33,249 nt of DNA from DASUSH01 sp036375215 (GCA_036375215.1 DASUSH010000102.1:1-33249); one strand, 5' to 3'; shown: positions 7,848 through 15,188, numbered from the stretch's first letter. Program-made: numbers and translations. Notes: a model not told the origin generated them from the sequence alone.

Positions 7848-8615
7848 ATGGGCAGGCTCGACGAGCTCGATCTCTCGCAGAAGCTCTCGACGAAGGAGGA
7901 GGCCGCCGGCCTCGAGGTCGCCTGGAGGCGGCTGCAGCAGCTGCGGCTGACGCTCGGCGGTCAGATCGGGCGGAAGGATGTAGGCCCGCCGGTATGCGTC
8001 CTGTTCGAGGGCTGGGACGCCTCCGGGAAGGGCGGGGCGATCAAGCGCCTCGTCGCCCCGATGGACCCGCGGCACGTCCGGGTCTCGCAGTTCTCCGCGC
8101 CCACCTCGGACGAGAAGCGCCATCACTTCCTCTGGCGCTTCTGGCCGAAGCTGCCGGGGTGGGGCGGGATGGCGGTCTTCGACCGCTCGTGGTACGGACG
8201 CGTGCTGGTCGAGCGAGTCGAGGGTTTAGCGGAGCGCGAGCAGTGGATGCGCGCCTACGACGAGATCAACAACTTCGAGCGCTCCCTCGCCGACGAAGGG
8301 ATGATCCTGGTCAAGTTCTGGTTGCACATCTCCTCCGAGGAGCAGCTGCGCCGCTTCGAGGCTCGCGAGAAGAACCAGCTGAAGAGCTGGAAGCTGACCG
8401 ACGAGGACTGGCGGAACCGCAAGCGGCGCAAGAAGTACGCCGAGGCGGTCGAGGACATGGTCGCGCGCACCGACCAGCCGCACGCGGCCTGGGACCTGAT
8501 CGAGGCCGAGTCGAAGCGGTTCGCGCGGGTGAAGGTGGTCGAGACCGTGATCGCGCGGATCGAGGCGGGGATGAGCGAGCGCGGCTTCGAGGTCCCCGAC
8601 CCCGTCGACGACTGA
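7848..8615 (+). CDS. ppk2: Polyphosphate kinase 2 family (polyphosphate:nucleotide phosphotransferase)
   Basis: 255-aa PPK2-family P-loop kinase, transferring phosphate between inorganic polyphosphate and AMP, ADP or GDP. Walker A is GWDASGKGG (55-63), Walker B FDRSWYGR (111-118), and the lid region contains REKNQLKSWKLT (about 173-184). FWPKLPGWGGMAVFDRSWYGR is matched as two adjacent conserved blocks. Length fits a single-domain PPK2; the class (AMP- or ADP-directed) cannot be assigned by eye. ATG 7848 follows AAAGGA by 8 bases, so this gene uses a ribosome binding site, unlike most neighbours. A strong hairpin follows the stop. Confidence 0.93.
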   Translation: MGRLDELDLSQKLSTKEEAAGLEVAWRRLQQLRLTLGGQIGRKDVGPPVCVLFEGWDASGKGGAIKRLVAPMDPRHVRVSQFSAPTSDEKRHHFLWRFWPKLPGWGGMAVFDRSWYGRVLVERVEGLAEREQWMRAYDEINNFERSLADEGMILVKFWLHISSEEQLRRFEAREKNQLKSWKLTDEDWRNRKRRKKYAEAVEDMVARTDQPHAAWDLIEAESKRFARVKVVETVIARIEAGMSERGFEVPDPVDD

Positions 8616-8619
8616 GGCC

Positions 8620-8648
8620 GGCCGCCGAAGTTCCCGCATTCGGCGGCC
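8620..8648 (+). terminator. Hairpin after the PPK2 gene
   Basis: A perfect 10-bp stem (GGCCGCCGAA with TTCGGCGGCC) encloses a 9-base loop, starting 4 bases after the PPK2 stop. No T-run follows, which is common for terminators in very GC-rich actinobacteria. Confidence 0.6.
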
Positions 8649-8690
8649 AAACCGGGGTCTCGAGCGCGACCCCGGCGCAGCGTGCTGCGC

Positions 8691-8696
8691 TAGTCT
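8691..8696 (+). promoter_or_regulatory. Putative -10 (TAGTCT) of the coiled-coil gene
   Basis: TAGTCT lies just after the PPK2 hairpin. Transcription starting 7 bases later (about 8704) gives a 66-base leader to ATG 8770, or a leaderless TTG start at 8704. The former is preferred because leaderless TTG starts are rare. Confidence 0.45.
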
Positions 8697-8769
8697 CGCC
8701 CGGTTGGAGTACCCGTGCCGTGCTACCGACGGGGAGGCGGGCGCGGGATTGCGAGCGACAGGGTTTCCG

Positions 8770-10056
8770 ATGCCCACGACAGCCGACCGAGAGGATGAGC
8801 CGGGCGACCGCGCGGGCGCGCCCGAGCCTCAGCTCCGCGCGGTGAGCGCCCCGGCGGCGGAGAACGGCCTCGGTGCCGCGGCGAAGGCCCAGGAGGCCGC
8901 CGCCGACGTCGGCACGGCGGTCGCCGAAGCGCGCTCGGAGAGCGTCAGCGAGCTGGCGGCCGAGATGCGCCGGCTCGGCGCCGAGCTCACCGAGGCCCGC
9001 CGCCGCGCCGACGAGGCCGAGGCCAGGGCCGAGGCGGCCGAGGCGGAGAGCACCGCCGCCGCCGCGCGGCTCGAGCGCGCCGAGGCCGACGTGGCGCAGG
9101 CGGGCGAGCGGGCCGCCGCCGCCGAGCGGGCGCGCGATGAGGCGATCGTCGCCGCGCGGCGCGAGCGCGACGAGGCGGTCGCGGCGGCCGAGCGCGAGCG
9201 CGACGAATCGATCGAGCTCGCCGAGCGCCGCAGCGACGAGGCGATCGCGAAGGCGGAGGAGGCGGCCAAGCGCCGCGTCCTCGAGGCCCGCGAGAAGCTC
9301 CGCACCCAGGCCGAGGAGAAGCTCCGCCGGCTCGCCGCGGGCCTGAAGCAGCAGGCGGAGGAACGCGCCCAGCGCCTCTCCGAGCAGGCCCGGGCCGAGG
9401 CGGGCGAGGAGGCCGAGACCGCCGGCGAGCGCGCGCGCCGGGAGGCGCGCGAGGCCGCGGAGAAGGCCGAGGCCGAGGGGCGCGAGGCCGCGAAGAAGGT
9501 GCTCGCCGAGGCACGCGAGACGGTCGCCCGCGCCCGCGCGGAGGCCGAGCGCGACGTGAAGGCGGAGAAGATCCGCCGCGCCGAGCTCGAGAAGGAGCTC
9601 GCGGTCACGAAGCAGCGCCTCGATGCGCTCGTCGATCGCGCCGCCCGGGACGCCGAGCGTCGCGTGCGCGAGGAGCAGGAGGCGCGGATCCAGGCGCAGA
9701 TCGAGTCCATCGAGCGCGACGCGGCCGAGGCGGCCGAGCGCGCCCAGGAGGAGGCCGCCGCGCGCACCCGCGCGAGCCTCGAGCTCCGCATGGCCGAGGA
9801 GGAGGCCAACCTGCGGCGCCAGGCTGAGGAGCGGCTTCGCGCCGAGACCGAGCAGCAGATGTCGCAGGTCGAGGCCCGCCTTCGCCGCGAGATCGAGCAG
9901 GAGGCGAAGGCTGCCGGCGCGGAGGCCCGCAAGGCCGCGGACGCCCGCCGCGAGGCGCTCGTCGAGAAGCTACGCGAGGACGCCGACGCGCAGGCGCGCG
10001 CCGCCGCGGACGCCGCCCGCCGCGAGGCGTTCGCCTCCGGCGGCCCTAGGCCCTAG
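8770..10056 (+). CDS. Long Ala/Glu/Arg-rich coiled-coil protein with hendecad repeats
   Basis: 428-aa protein of unrecognised family. After a disordered Pro/Gly/Glu-rich N-terminus (about 1-45) it is almost uninterrupted charged helix to a short Gly/Pro tail. Residues 122-165 contain four tandem 11-residue units of the form RDEAxxAAxRE; 11-residue periodicity favours right-handed or straight helices. No signal peptide or membrane segment is seen. A structural, scaffold or surface-coating role is possible, but function is unknown. ATG 8770 is preferred over TTG 8704; a weak AGGG lies 7 bases upstream. The helical composition is partly a by-product of GC-rich codons, but the regular repeat and lack of stops support a real gene. 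Confidence 0.75.
   Translation: MPTTADREDEPGDRAGAPEPQLRAVSAPAAENGLGAAAKAQEAAADVGTAVAEARSESVSELAAEMRRLGAELTEARRRADEAEARAEAAEAESTAAAARLERAEADVAQAGERAAAAERARDEAIVAARRERDEAVAAAERERDESIELAERRSDEAIAKAEEAAKRRVLEAREKLRTQAEEKLRRLAAGLKQQAEERAQRLSEQARAEAGEEAETAGERARREAREAAEKAEAEGREAAKKVLAEARETVARARAEAERDVKAEKIRRAELEKELAVTKQRLDALVDRAARDAERRVREEQEARIQAQIESIERDAAEAAERAQEEAAARTRASLELRMAEEEANLRRQAEERLRAETEQQMSQVEARLRREIEQEAKAAGAEARKAADARREALVEKLREDADAQARAAADAARREAFASGGPRP
9133..9264 (+). repeat. Four tandem 33-bp units encoding hendecads
   Basis: Four consecutive 33-base units encode RDEAIVAARRE, RDEAVAAAERE, RDESIELAERR and SDEAIAKAEEA. The protein period is clear; at DNA level the units have diverged. Confidence 0.75.
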
Positions 10057-10108
10057 GCCCAGGGGTAGGCAGGCGGCCCGGCCGGCGGGCAGGCGGCCCG
10101 GGCCCTAG
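10042..10108. repeat. Short direct repeats between convergent genes
   Basis: GCCCTAG occurs twice in tandem at 10043-10056 and includes the coiled-coil stop codon; GGCCCTAG recurs at 10101-10108. GGCAGGCGGCCCGG occurs at 10069-10082 and 10089-10102, 20 bases apart. A terminator role is possible, but no simple hairpin with T-run is visible. Confidence 0.55.
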
Positions 10109-11019
10109 ATCGTCGCTTCGCCGGCGCCCGCCGCGGTCGTCGCCGGGGGCGGAGGCGTCGGCGCGACCTCCCGGCCGATCGTGAGCTCGCTGCCCTCGAC
10201 CCCCATGACGAGCTCGCCGGGAGCGCCGCCGGCCGCGGCCCAGCGCGCCTCGGCGTCATCGCGGAGCTCGTCGAGCATGCCGTCGGTGTGCAGGGGGTCG
10301 TGGTGGAAGAGCATCAACCGCTCGGCCTCGACGCGGCGGGCAAACGTGAGCGTGTCCTGAAGGCGGGAGTGACCCCAGCCGATGTGGTCCGGGTACTCGC
10401 CGTCCGTGTACTGGCAGTCGTGGATCAGGAGGCTCGCGTTGCGGGCGAGGTCGTAGCCGGAGATCCACTCCGGCTCGAGGCCCTCGAGGGGCGCGCCGAG
10501 GGCGGGCTCGTGGTCCGGGACGTAGCAGAGGACGTCGTCGCCGTCGGTGATCCGATAGCCGAGCGTCGGGCCGCGGTGAGTGACGGCCTCGGCGCGGATC
10601 GTCGCGCCGCCGAGCTGCCACTCGCTCGCCGGGGTGTCGAGGAAGGAGACGTCGCAGGGCAGCTCGCGGACCTCGACCGGCGAGAGCGGCGCCGAGATGT
10701 AGCGCGCGATCCGGGACTCGAGGTCCGCCTCGGGCGACGCCGGGCCCCAGATCGTGATGTGCGAGCCGGAGCGGAAGCAGGGGGCGAAGAACATCAGCCC
10801 CTGGATGTGGTCGAGGTGGAGGTGGGTGAGCAGGATCTTGATCTGATCCGAGTCGGTGAAGTCGACGCCGAGCGCCCGGATCCCGGTGCCGGCGTCGAGG
10901 ATCAGCTCGTGCCCGTCCGAGAGGGTCACCTGGACGCAGGACGTGTTGCCGCCGTAGCGGTTCATCTGCGGCCCCGGGGCGGGGACCGAGCCGCGGGCGC
11001 CCCAGACCTTGACCTTCAT
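10105..11019 (-). CDS. Metallo-beta-lactamase-fold hydrolase
   Basis: 304-aa MBL-fold hydrolase. The metal site HLHLDH is at 66-71 within LLTHLHLDHIQGL, with further ligands likely in VTHRG, VPDHEP, DCQYTD and FHHDP. The N-terminal MKVKVWGARGSVPAPG and YGGNTSCV are typical of a subgroup related to cyclic-nucleotide or RNA-processing phosphodiesterases. The substrate is not determinable. The last 25 residues are a Pro/Ala/Thr-rich tail. Its ATG overlaps the stop of the PAS gene by 4 bases, so the two are translationally coupled. Its neighbourhood (PAS, then a divergent c-di-GMP enzyme) hints at signalling. Confidence 0.87.
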   Translation of the reverse strand: MKVKVWGARGSVPAPGPQMNRYGGNTSCVQVTLSDGHELILDAGTGIRALGVDFTDSDQIKILLTHLHLDHIQGLMFFAPCFRSGSHITIWGPASPEADLESRIARYISAPLSPVEVRELPCDVSFLDTPASEWQLGGATIRAEAVTHRGPTLGYRITDGDDVLCYVPDHEPALGAPLEGLEPEWISGYDLARNASLLIHDCQYTDGEYPDHIGWGHSRLQDTLTFARRVEAERLMLFHHDPLHTDGMLDELRDDAEARWAAAGGAPGELVMGVEGSELTIGREVAPTPPPPATTAAGAGEATI

Positions 11020-11432
11020 CGCCCGCTCCCGCTGTCGCCGTTGGGCCAGAAGACGACGATCGCGCCCGAGTTGTCCCCGTCCAGGTTGCCGGAGATCGGC
11101 AGCGCGCTCGCCTCGATCGGGTGCTTCTCGCCGTCGCCGCCGCGGATGCAGAAGGTGGCGTGGGCGGGCCGGCCTTCGCGCAGCGCCTTGGTCAGCTCGA
11201 GCTCCTCGACGCTAACCGGCCGGCCGTCTCGCTCGAACGGGCCGAAGCGCGCGGTCCACTTCTCCGCCGACATCCTGCCGGCTTCCTCGAAGGAGACGCC
11301 GAGCAGGGCGCCGGCCGCCTCGTTGTAGAAGAGGAGCTGGGCATCGTCGTCGACGAGGAACGCAGGGGTCGAGATAGCGGTCAGCAGGTTGCGCGCGAGA
11401 ATCAGCTCTAGAGGTCGCTGGGATGCTTCCAT
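11016..11432 (-). CDS. Stand-alone PAS-domain protein
   Basis: 138-aa protein that is essentially one PAS domain: TAISTPAFLVDDDAQLLFYN at the start of the fold, AAGALLG for the next helix, and ending in the strand SGAIVVFWPNG. No kinase, HTH or cyclase domain is attached, so it probably senses a ligand or redox state and passes it on by protein contact. A TAATCT hexamer 15 bases before ATG 11432 could serve as -10 with a very short leader. It is coupled to the MBL hydrolase downstream and divergent from the GGDEF/HD-GYP gene 109 bases away. Confidence 0.83.
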   Translation of the reverse strand: MEASQRPLELILARNLLTAISTPAFLVDDDAQLLFYNEAAGALLGVSFEEAGRMSAEKWTARFGPFERDGRPVSVEELELTKALREGRPAHATFCIRGGDGEKHPIEASALPISGNLDGDNSGAIVVFWPNGDSGSGR

Positions 11433-11528
11433 CGATGCCCCGGGGCGAGATTACTCCCCATCCGCGCCCGGGTGAGTCGTTCGGGCGCGGGACGCAAGCG
11501 GGCGCTCAAGCTCGGCGGTGCGCGTACC

Positions 11529-11534
11529 GATAAT
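11529..11534 (+). promoter_or_regulatory. Putative -10 (GATAAT) of the GGDEF/HD-GYP gene, leaderless
   Basis: GATAAT followed by exactly 7 bases and ATG 11542. It is the best -10 match in the AT-poor interval between the PAS gene and this gene, and there is no Shine-Dalgarno sequence. Confidence 0.6.
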
Positions 11535-11541
11535 CGAATCG

Positions 11542-12723
11542 ATGCGAGTGATCCGAGCCAGGGGGGACCTGGAAGCCGAGTTGGCGACGGCACGAGGGCG
11601 GATCTCCGCGCTCGAGGCCGAGCTCGCCCAGCGCGGCTCGCGCGACGCGCTGACTGGCTCGCTGCTCACCCTCCGAGCCTTCCGCGCGCAGCTCGACCTC
11701 GACGTGCGCCGGGCGCAGCGCTACCGCCGGCCGCTCTCGGTCGCGCTCGTCGACGTCGACGGCTTTCGCGCGGTCAACAGCGACGCGGGCTACGCCGCCG
11801 GTGACGAGCTCCTGACCGCGGTCGGCGCCGCGATCGACCGCGCCACGCGCGCCCACGACCTCGCCTGCCGCACCGGCGGCGACGAGTTCGCGATCCTGCT
11901 TGCGGAGACCCCGGCGGCCGACGCCTGCATCGCCGTCGAGCGCTTGCTCCTGGAGCTCGAGGACGTGAAGCTCGGACGGGTCCGGGGCGTCTCGGCCTCG
12001 GTCGGCGTCGCCGACCTGACCGCCGCGGTCACCCCGGAGGGCATGCTCGCCGCCGCGCGCGACGGGCTCGATGCGGCGCGCGCCGCCGGCGGTGGCAGGG
12101 TCGCCGAGTGTCCCGGCGTCGTCGCGGCCGGGGGCACGGCCGACGGCAAGGCCGACGTCGTCTCGGCCCTGGTGTCGGCGCTCCAGGAGCGCGACCGCTA
12201 CACCGGCGACCACTCCGAGTCGGTCGTCGACGTCGCCGGGCGCGTCGCCGAGGCGCTCGCGGTGGCGCCGGCGGAGGTCGAGCGGATCCGTACCGCGGCG
12301 CTCCTCCACGACATCGGCAAGGTCGGCGTTCCCGACCAGGTCCTGCACAAGCCCGGCCCCCTCGACGAGGGCGAGTGGGAGCTGATGCGCGAGCACCCGG
12401 CGATCGGCGAGCGCATCCTGCGCGCGATCCCCGGGATGGGCCAGGTCGCGAAGATCGTCCGCCACGAGCACGAGCGCTGGGACGGAAGCGGCTACCCCGA
12501 CGGGCTCGCCGGCGCCGAGATCCCCCTGGGCTCGAGGATCATTCTCGCCTGCGACGCGTACCACGCGATGACCTCCGACCGGCCCTACCGCACCGCGATG
12601 TCGCACTCCGACGCGGTCGCCGAGCTCGGCGCCTCCGCCGGCACCCAGTTCGACCCCGAGGTCTGCCAGGCGCTCGTCGGCTACCTCTACGGCCGCCGCC
12701 AGGCCGGGCTCGCCGCGATCTGA
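11542..12723 (+). CDS. GGDEF/HD-GYP bifunctional c-di-GMP enzyme
   Basis: 393-aa soluble protein. A short N-terminal coiled coil (about 8-32) leads to a GGDEF domain (35-185) with the signature GGDEF at 112-116 and an inhibitory I-site RAHD at 103-106, spaced five residues before it. An HD-GYP domain follows, with HD at 256-257 (LLHDIGK) and GYP at 317-319 (RWDGSGYPDGL). Both the diguanylate cyclase and phosphodiesterase motifs look intact, so it could make and degrade c-di-GMP. GGDEF before HD-GYP is less common than GGDEF-EAL. The frame opens at 11518, but ATG 11542 fits the GATAAT spacing. No membrane or sensor domain is attached; the divergent PAS protein is a plausible sensor partner. 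Confidence 0.92.
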   Translation: MRVIRARGDLEAELATARGRISALEAELAQRGSRDALTGSLLTLRAFRAQLDLDVRRAQRYRRPLSVALVDVDGFRAVNSDAGYAAGDELLTAVGAAIDRATRAHDLACRTGGDEFAILLAETPAADACIAVERLLLELEDVKLGRVRGVSASVGVADLTAAVTPEGMLAAARDGLDAARAAGGGRVAECPGVVAAGGTADGKADVVSALVSALQERDRYTGDHSESVVDVAGRVAEALAVAPAEVERIRTAALLHDIGKVGVPDQVLHKPGPLDEGEWELMREHPAIGERILRAIPGMGQVAKIVRHEHERWDGSGYPDGLAGAEIPLGSRIILACDAYHAMTSDRPYRTAMSHSDAVAELGASAGTQFDPEVCQALVGYLYGRRQAGLAAI

Positions 12724-12841
12724 GCGGCCGCTCGCCGCCGGCGCGACCGGCTACGTGCGCTTCCCACGACAGCCGCGGACGACCGCCTGGCGGTTCCCGC
12801 CGCTCGTGCCGGCGACGGCCGCGAGCCGTGTGGCGATCTGA

Positions 12842-12869
12842 TCCGCCGGCCGGACCCAGCGCCGGCGGA
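12842..12869. terminator. Hairpin between convergent genes
   Basis: A perfect 9-bp inverted repeat (TCCGCCGGC with GCCGGCGGA, 10-base loop) lies between the GGDEF/HD-GYP stop and the DUF5679 stop. It can act in either direction. No T-run. Confidence 0.55.
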
Positions 12870-12877
12870 CCGAATCC

Positions 12878-13024
12878 TTAGGAGAGCTTCCCGATCTTGA
12901 AGATCTTCGTCCCGCAGTCCGGGCACGTGCCCTGGATCGCCGGACGACCGTTCTTCATCGTCACCTGCTGGGGGTCCTTGATCTCGACCTTCTTACGCTC
13001 CTTGACGCAATACCCCTCTGGCAT
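12878..13024 (-). CDS. DUF5679 zinc-ribbon-like small protein
   Basis: 48-aa protein starting MPEGYCVKERKKVEIKDP and ending in CPDCGTKIFKIGKLS. Cys6 plus the CPDC pair give a zinc-ribbon-like pattern of the DUF5679 type, a family of unknown function. The true start is ATG 13024: GGAAGGAGG lies 5 bases upstream, a near-perfect ribosome binding site. The open frame continues to 13558 but that part is shadow. The strong site and basic composition suggest a well-expressed protein. Whether it binds nucleic acid or protein is unknown. Confidence 0.88.
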   Translation of the reverse strand: MPEGYCVKERKKVEIKDPQQVTMKNGRPAIQGTCPDCGTKIFKIGKLS

Positions 13025-13255
13025 GCGTGCCTCCTTCCGATTCCGGGGCCGTCCGCCGCTCATGCATGCGAAAACCCCTGGGTCGTTATCGCGACCGTAG
13101 ACCATCCGGCAGACGCCTTTCACGCCTGGATTTGTGCGCGGCCGCACAAGCTCTTCGCGCCCGGCCGCGCAGGCGCGACTCGCGCCCGTCGGCCGCCGGC
13201 CTCTCGGCACACGCCGCGCGTCACCCGCGCGGCCCGCTCCCCCACGATCGGCCCC
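13025..13255. other. Intergenic region with an inverted repeat
   Basis: 231 bases between the divergent DUF5679 and AbiEi/DUF559-like genes, with no convincing coding content. It contains the palindrome TTGTGCG-N4-CGCACAA at 13132-13149, about 107 bases from either start codon. TACGGT and GATAAC on the minus strand are possible -10 elements for the DUF5679 gene. Confidence 0.5.
13132..13149. promoter_or_regulatory. Inverted repeat, possible operator
   Basis: Perfect 7-bp arms TTGTGCG and CGCACAA with spacer CGGC. Its core, TGTGC-N6-GCACA, is a symmetric two-position variant of the CRP consensus, so a CRP-family protein is one candidate; a different regulator is equally possible. Confidence 0.45.
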
Positions 13256-14209
13256 ATGCCCGACGTTGGCCGCAAAGCGATGCTCCTGGCAACGCAACTC
13301 GGCCAACGTCCCCTCGACGCGCTGATCGGGGAGGTCGCCGGGCGCCAGCACGGCGTGATCGCGATCGCGCAGCTGCTCGCGCTCGGCCTCAGCTCCGCCG
13401 GCGTTCGCGCCCGCGTGCGGCGGGGCGCGCTCGTGGGCATCCACCGCGGCGTCTACGCGGTCGGCCACGCGCCGCTCACCGCCGAGGGGCGCTGGATGGC
13501 GGCGGTGCTCGCCTGCGGCGACGGGGCCCTGCTCTCGCACCGCACCGCCGCCGCCCACCTGGGGATCCGCGCGAGCGAGAGTCCCTGGGTCGACGTCACC
13601 GTTCCCCGCAGCGGCCGCCGCCCGAGGCGAGGGATCCGGCTACACCGATCGACCACGCTCGCGCCGGGGGACGCAACCGTGGTCGACGGCATCCCCTGCA
13701 CGAGCCCGGCCCGCACCCTCCTCGACCTCGCCGAGGTGGTCGCGCCGGAGTCCCTGGCCCGTGCCGTCGACCGCGCCGAGACCCTGCGCCTCCTCGACCT
13801 CCGAGCCCTCGACAACGTCATGAGCCGCAACCCGGGCCGCCACGCCCTTCGCCCCCTGCGTGCCCTGCTCTCGTCCCTCGCCCCGCAATCGACGCTGACC
13901 AGGAACGACTTCGAGCGCCGCTTCCTCGCGCTCTCGGCCGAGGCGGGCCTGCCGCCTCCCAGGCCCAACGACTGGCTCCTCCTCGAGGGCGCCTGGGTCC
14001 AGGCCGACTTCCACTGGCCCGAGCACCGGCTCGTCGCCGAGACCGACGGCTGGGAGACGCACGGCACGCGCCGCGCCTTCGAGCGCGATCGCCGCCGCGA
14101 CCAGCTCCTCCTCCGGGCGGGCTACCGCACGGTTCGCTTCACCTGGCGGCAGCTCCGGGACGATCCCGCGTGGGTCGCCGAGACGGTCCGCGCCGCGCTG
14201 CCGGGTTAG
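13256..14209 (+). CDS. AbiEi-like/DUF559 protein (Vsr-type PD-(D/E)XK fold)
   Basis: 317-aa protein. The N-terminal part (about 25-165) resembles AbiEi-type antitoxin domains: QHGVIAIAQLLALGLSSAGVRARVRRG then HRGVYAVGH, LLSHRTAAAHLGI and SPARTLLDLAE. The C-terminal part (about 215-305) is a DUF559/Vsr-like nuclease fold with Glu220, Asp251 in QADFHWP, Glu262 and Asp264 in AETDGWETHG, and TWRQL near 296. Such proteins are common and often multicopy in actinobacteria; their function is unsettled. No cognate AbiEii toxin is adjacent. ATG 13256 has a weak -10-like CACGAT 7 bases upstream; ATG 13280 is an alternative. The stop overlaps the convergent gene's stop by 3 bases. Confidence 0.83.
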   Translation: MPDVGRKAMLLATQLGQRPLDALIGEVAGRQHGVIAIAQLLALGLSSAGVRARVRRGALVGIHRGVYAVGHAPLTAEGRWMAAVLACGDGALLSHRTAAAHLGIRASESPWVDVTVPRSGRRPRRGIRLHRSTTLAPGDATVVDGIPCTSPARTLLDLAEVVAPESLARAVDRAETLRLLDLRALDNVMSRNPGRHALRPLRALLSSLAPQSTLTRNDFERRFLALSAEAGLPPPRPNDWLLLEGAWVQADFHWPEHRLVAETDGWETHGTRRAFERDRRRDQLLLRAGYRTVRFTWRQLRDDPAWVAETVRAALPG

Positions 14210-14832
14210 GGGCCGCTGCCGCCCGAGCCGGACGGCGAATCCTGATCCAGGTCCGCGATCTGGTCGCGGAGGTCCTGGATGTCGTCCTCGATAACCGAGA
14301 TCTCCTGGTCGGTCGAGTCCTGGCTCGACGTCGCCTCGGCGATCTCGGCCTCGAGCTCGGTGAGGCGCTCGGTCACCGACTGCACGTCCTCCTGGGCGGC
14401 CTGGGTCGCGGAGTCCTCGACCCCCGCGATCTCCTCGCGGAGCTGTTCGATGTCGGTGGACTTCGCCGACTCCTCGTCGAGCTGGAGCACGAGCACGAGC
14501 GCCACCGCGGCGGCCGCGAGGGCGATCACGACCGCGGCCGCGCCCGCGTAGGTGCGGACGCCGACCCGGCGGTCGAGCTGGGCGAGCCACGATCGCTGTC
14601 CCTCGAGGCGCTCCTGGATCGTCGGCTCCCGGCCCGCTACCGCAGGCTGGGACCCCGTCGCCGGCTTCGCGGGGGGCTGGGTCGGCTGGGCGCCGCCCGC
14701 GGTCGGCTGCGCCCCGCCCGTCGTCGGCTGGGCGCCGCCCGCGGCGGGCTGGGTCTCGCCGGTCGGCTGGGCGCCCTGCGGGGCTGCCTCGTCGCCGCCG
14801 GCCTTTCCCCTCCTTCGGCCGAACCTAGCCAT
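14206..14832 (-). CDS. Membrane-anchored coiled-coil protein with GGAQPT repeats
   Basis: 208-aa protein, no recognised family. A basic start (MARFGRRRGK) leads to a low-complexity segment (about 18-70) with repeats of GGAQPT, then one membrane helix (about 96-117) and an acidic coiled coil (about 120-195), ending in a Ser/Gly-rich tail. The layout suggests a type II-like anchor with a disordered cytoplasmic arm and an extracytoplasmic coiled coil. TAGAGT lies 9 bases before ATG 14832 and begins with the stop codon of the rhodanese gene, 12 bases away. The gene may have its own promoter or be read with rhodanese. Confidence 0.78.
   Translation of the reverse strand: MARFGRRRGKAGGDEAAPQGAQPTGETQPAAGGAQPTTGGAQPTAGGAQPTQPPAKPATGSQPAVAGREPTIQERLEGQRSWLAQLDRRVGVRTYAGAAAVVIALAAAAVALVLVLQLDEESAKSTDIEQLREEIAGVEDSATQAAQEDVQSVTERLTELEAEIAEATSSQDSTDQEISVIEDDIQDLRDQIADLDQDSPSGSGGSGP
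14676..14775 (-). repeat. Degenerate 18-24 bp repeats encoding GGAQPT
   Basis: Imperfect tandem units built around GTCGGCTGGGCGCCGCC encode, on the minus strand, the repeated Gly-Gly-Ala-Gln-Pro-Thr peptide of the coiled-coil membrane protein. Confidence 0.6.
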
Positions 14833-14841
14833 CGCGCCGGG

Positions 14842-14847
14842 ACTCTA
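14842..14847 (-). promoter_or_regulatory. -10-like TAGAGT overlapping the rhodanese stop codon
   Basis: The TAG stop of rhodanese is the first half of TAGAGT, 9 bases before the next gene's ATG (14832). One of four such stop/-10 overlaps here. Confidence 0.42.
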
Positions 14848-15165
14848 CTGCTCGAGATCCTGGCCCTGCTCGCTCCAGGCGGTCAGCCCGCCGGCGAGGC
14901 TGTACGCGTCGAAGCCGGAGGTCCGGAAAGCCTCCGCGGCCATCGCCGAGCGGCTGCCGCCCGAGCAGACGAACACCACGGCCTGCTCGCGGCCGATCGA
15001 CTCCGCGGCGGCGGCGAGCTCGTTCAGCTCGATGTGCCGGGAGCCGGAGATCCGCTCCTCGTCCCACTCGTCGTCGGTGCGGCAGTCGACGATCTGTACG
15101 TCGCCGGCCGCCCGCCGGGCGGCGAGGTCGGTGACGCTGATCTCGACCGACGCGTCCTCTGACAT
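14845..15165 (-). CDS. Single-domain rhodanese-like sulfurtransferase
   Basis: 106-aa rhodanese domain. The active-site loop VCSGGSRS (66-73) holds catalytic Cys67, and the conserved QIVDCRTDDEWDEERISGSRHIEL opens the fold. It probably carries sulfane sulfur as a Cys persulfide; partner unknown. The open frame on this strand runs far upstream but is shadow of the thiolase. ATG 15165 is chosen over ATG 15171 because minus-strand TAGTTT lies 8 bases upstream, consistent with leaderless initiation. It is divergent from the thiolase gene, 66 bases away. Confidence 0.9.
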   Translation of the reverse strand: MSEDASVEISVTDLAARRAAGDVQIVDCRTDDEWDEERISGSRHIELNELAAAAESIGREQAVVFVCSGGSRSAMAAEAFRTSGFDAYSLAGGLTAWSEQGQDLEQ

Positions 15166-15173
15166 CGGCATGG

Positions 15174-15179
15174 AAACTA
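15174..15179 (-). promoter_or_regulatory. Putative -10 (TAGTTT) of the rhodanese gene
   Basis: Minus-strand TAGTTT, 8 bases before ATG 15165. It is close to the plus-strand TAGCAT at 15189, making a compact divergent promoter region. Confidence 0.45.
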
Positions 15180-15188
15180 CCGCCCCCC

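Noticed and set aside
12881..13558. Long minus-strand extension of the DUF5679 frame
   Set aside because: The strong ribosome binding site and family start fix the start at 13024; upstream part is antisense to the AbiEi-like gene.
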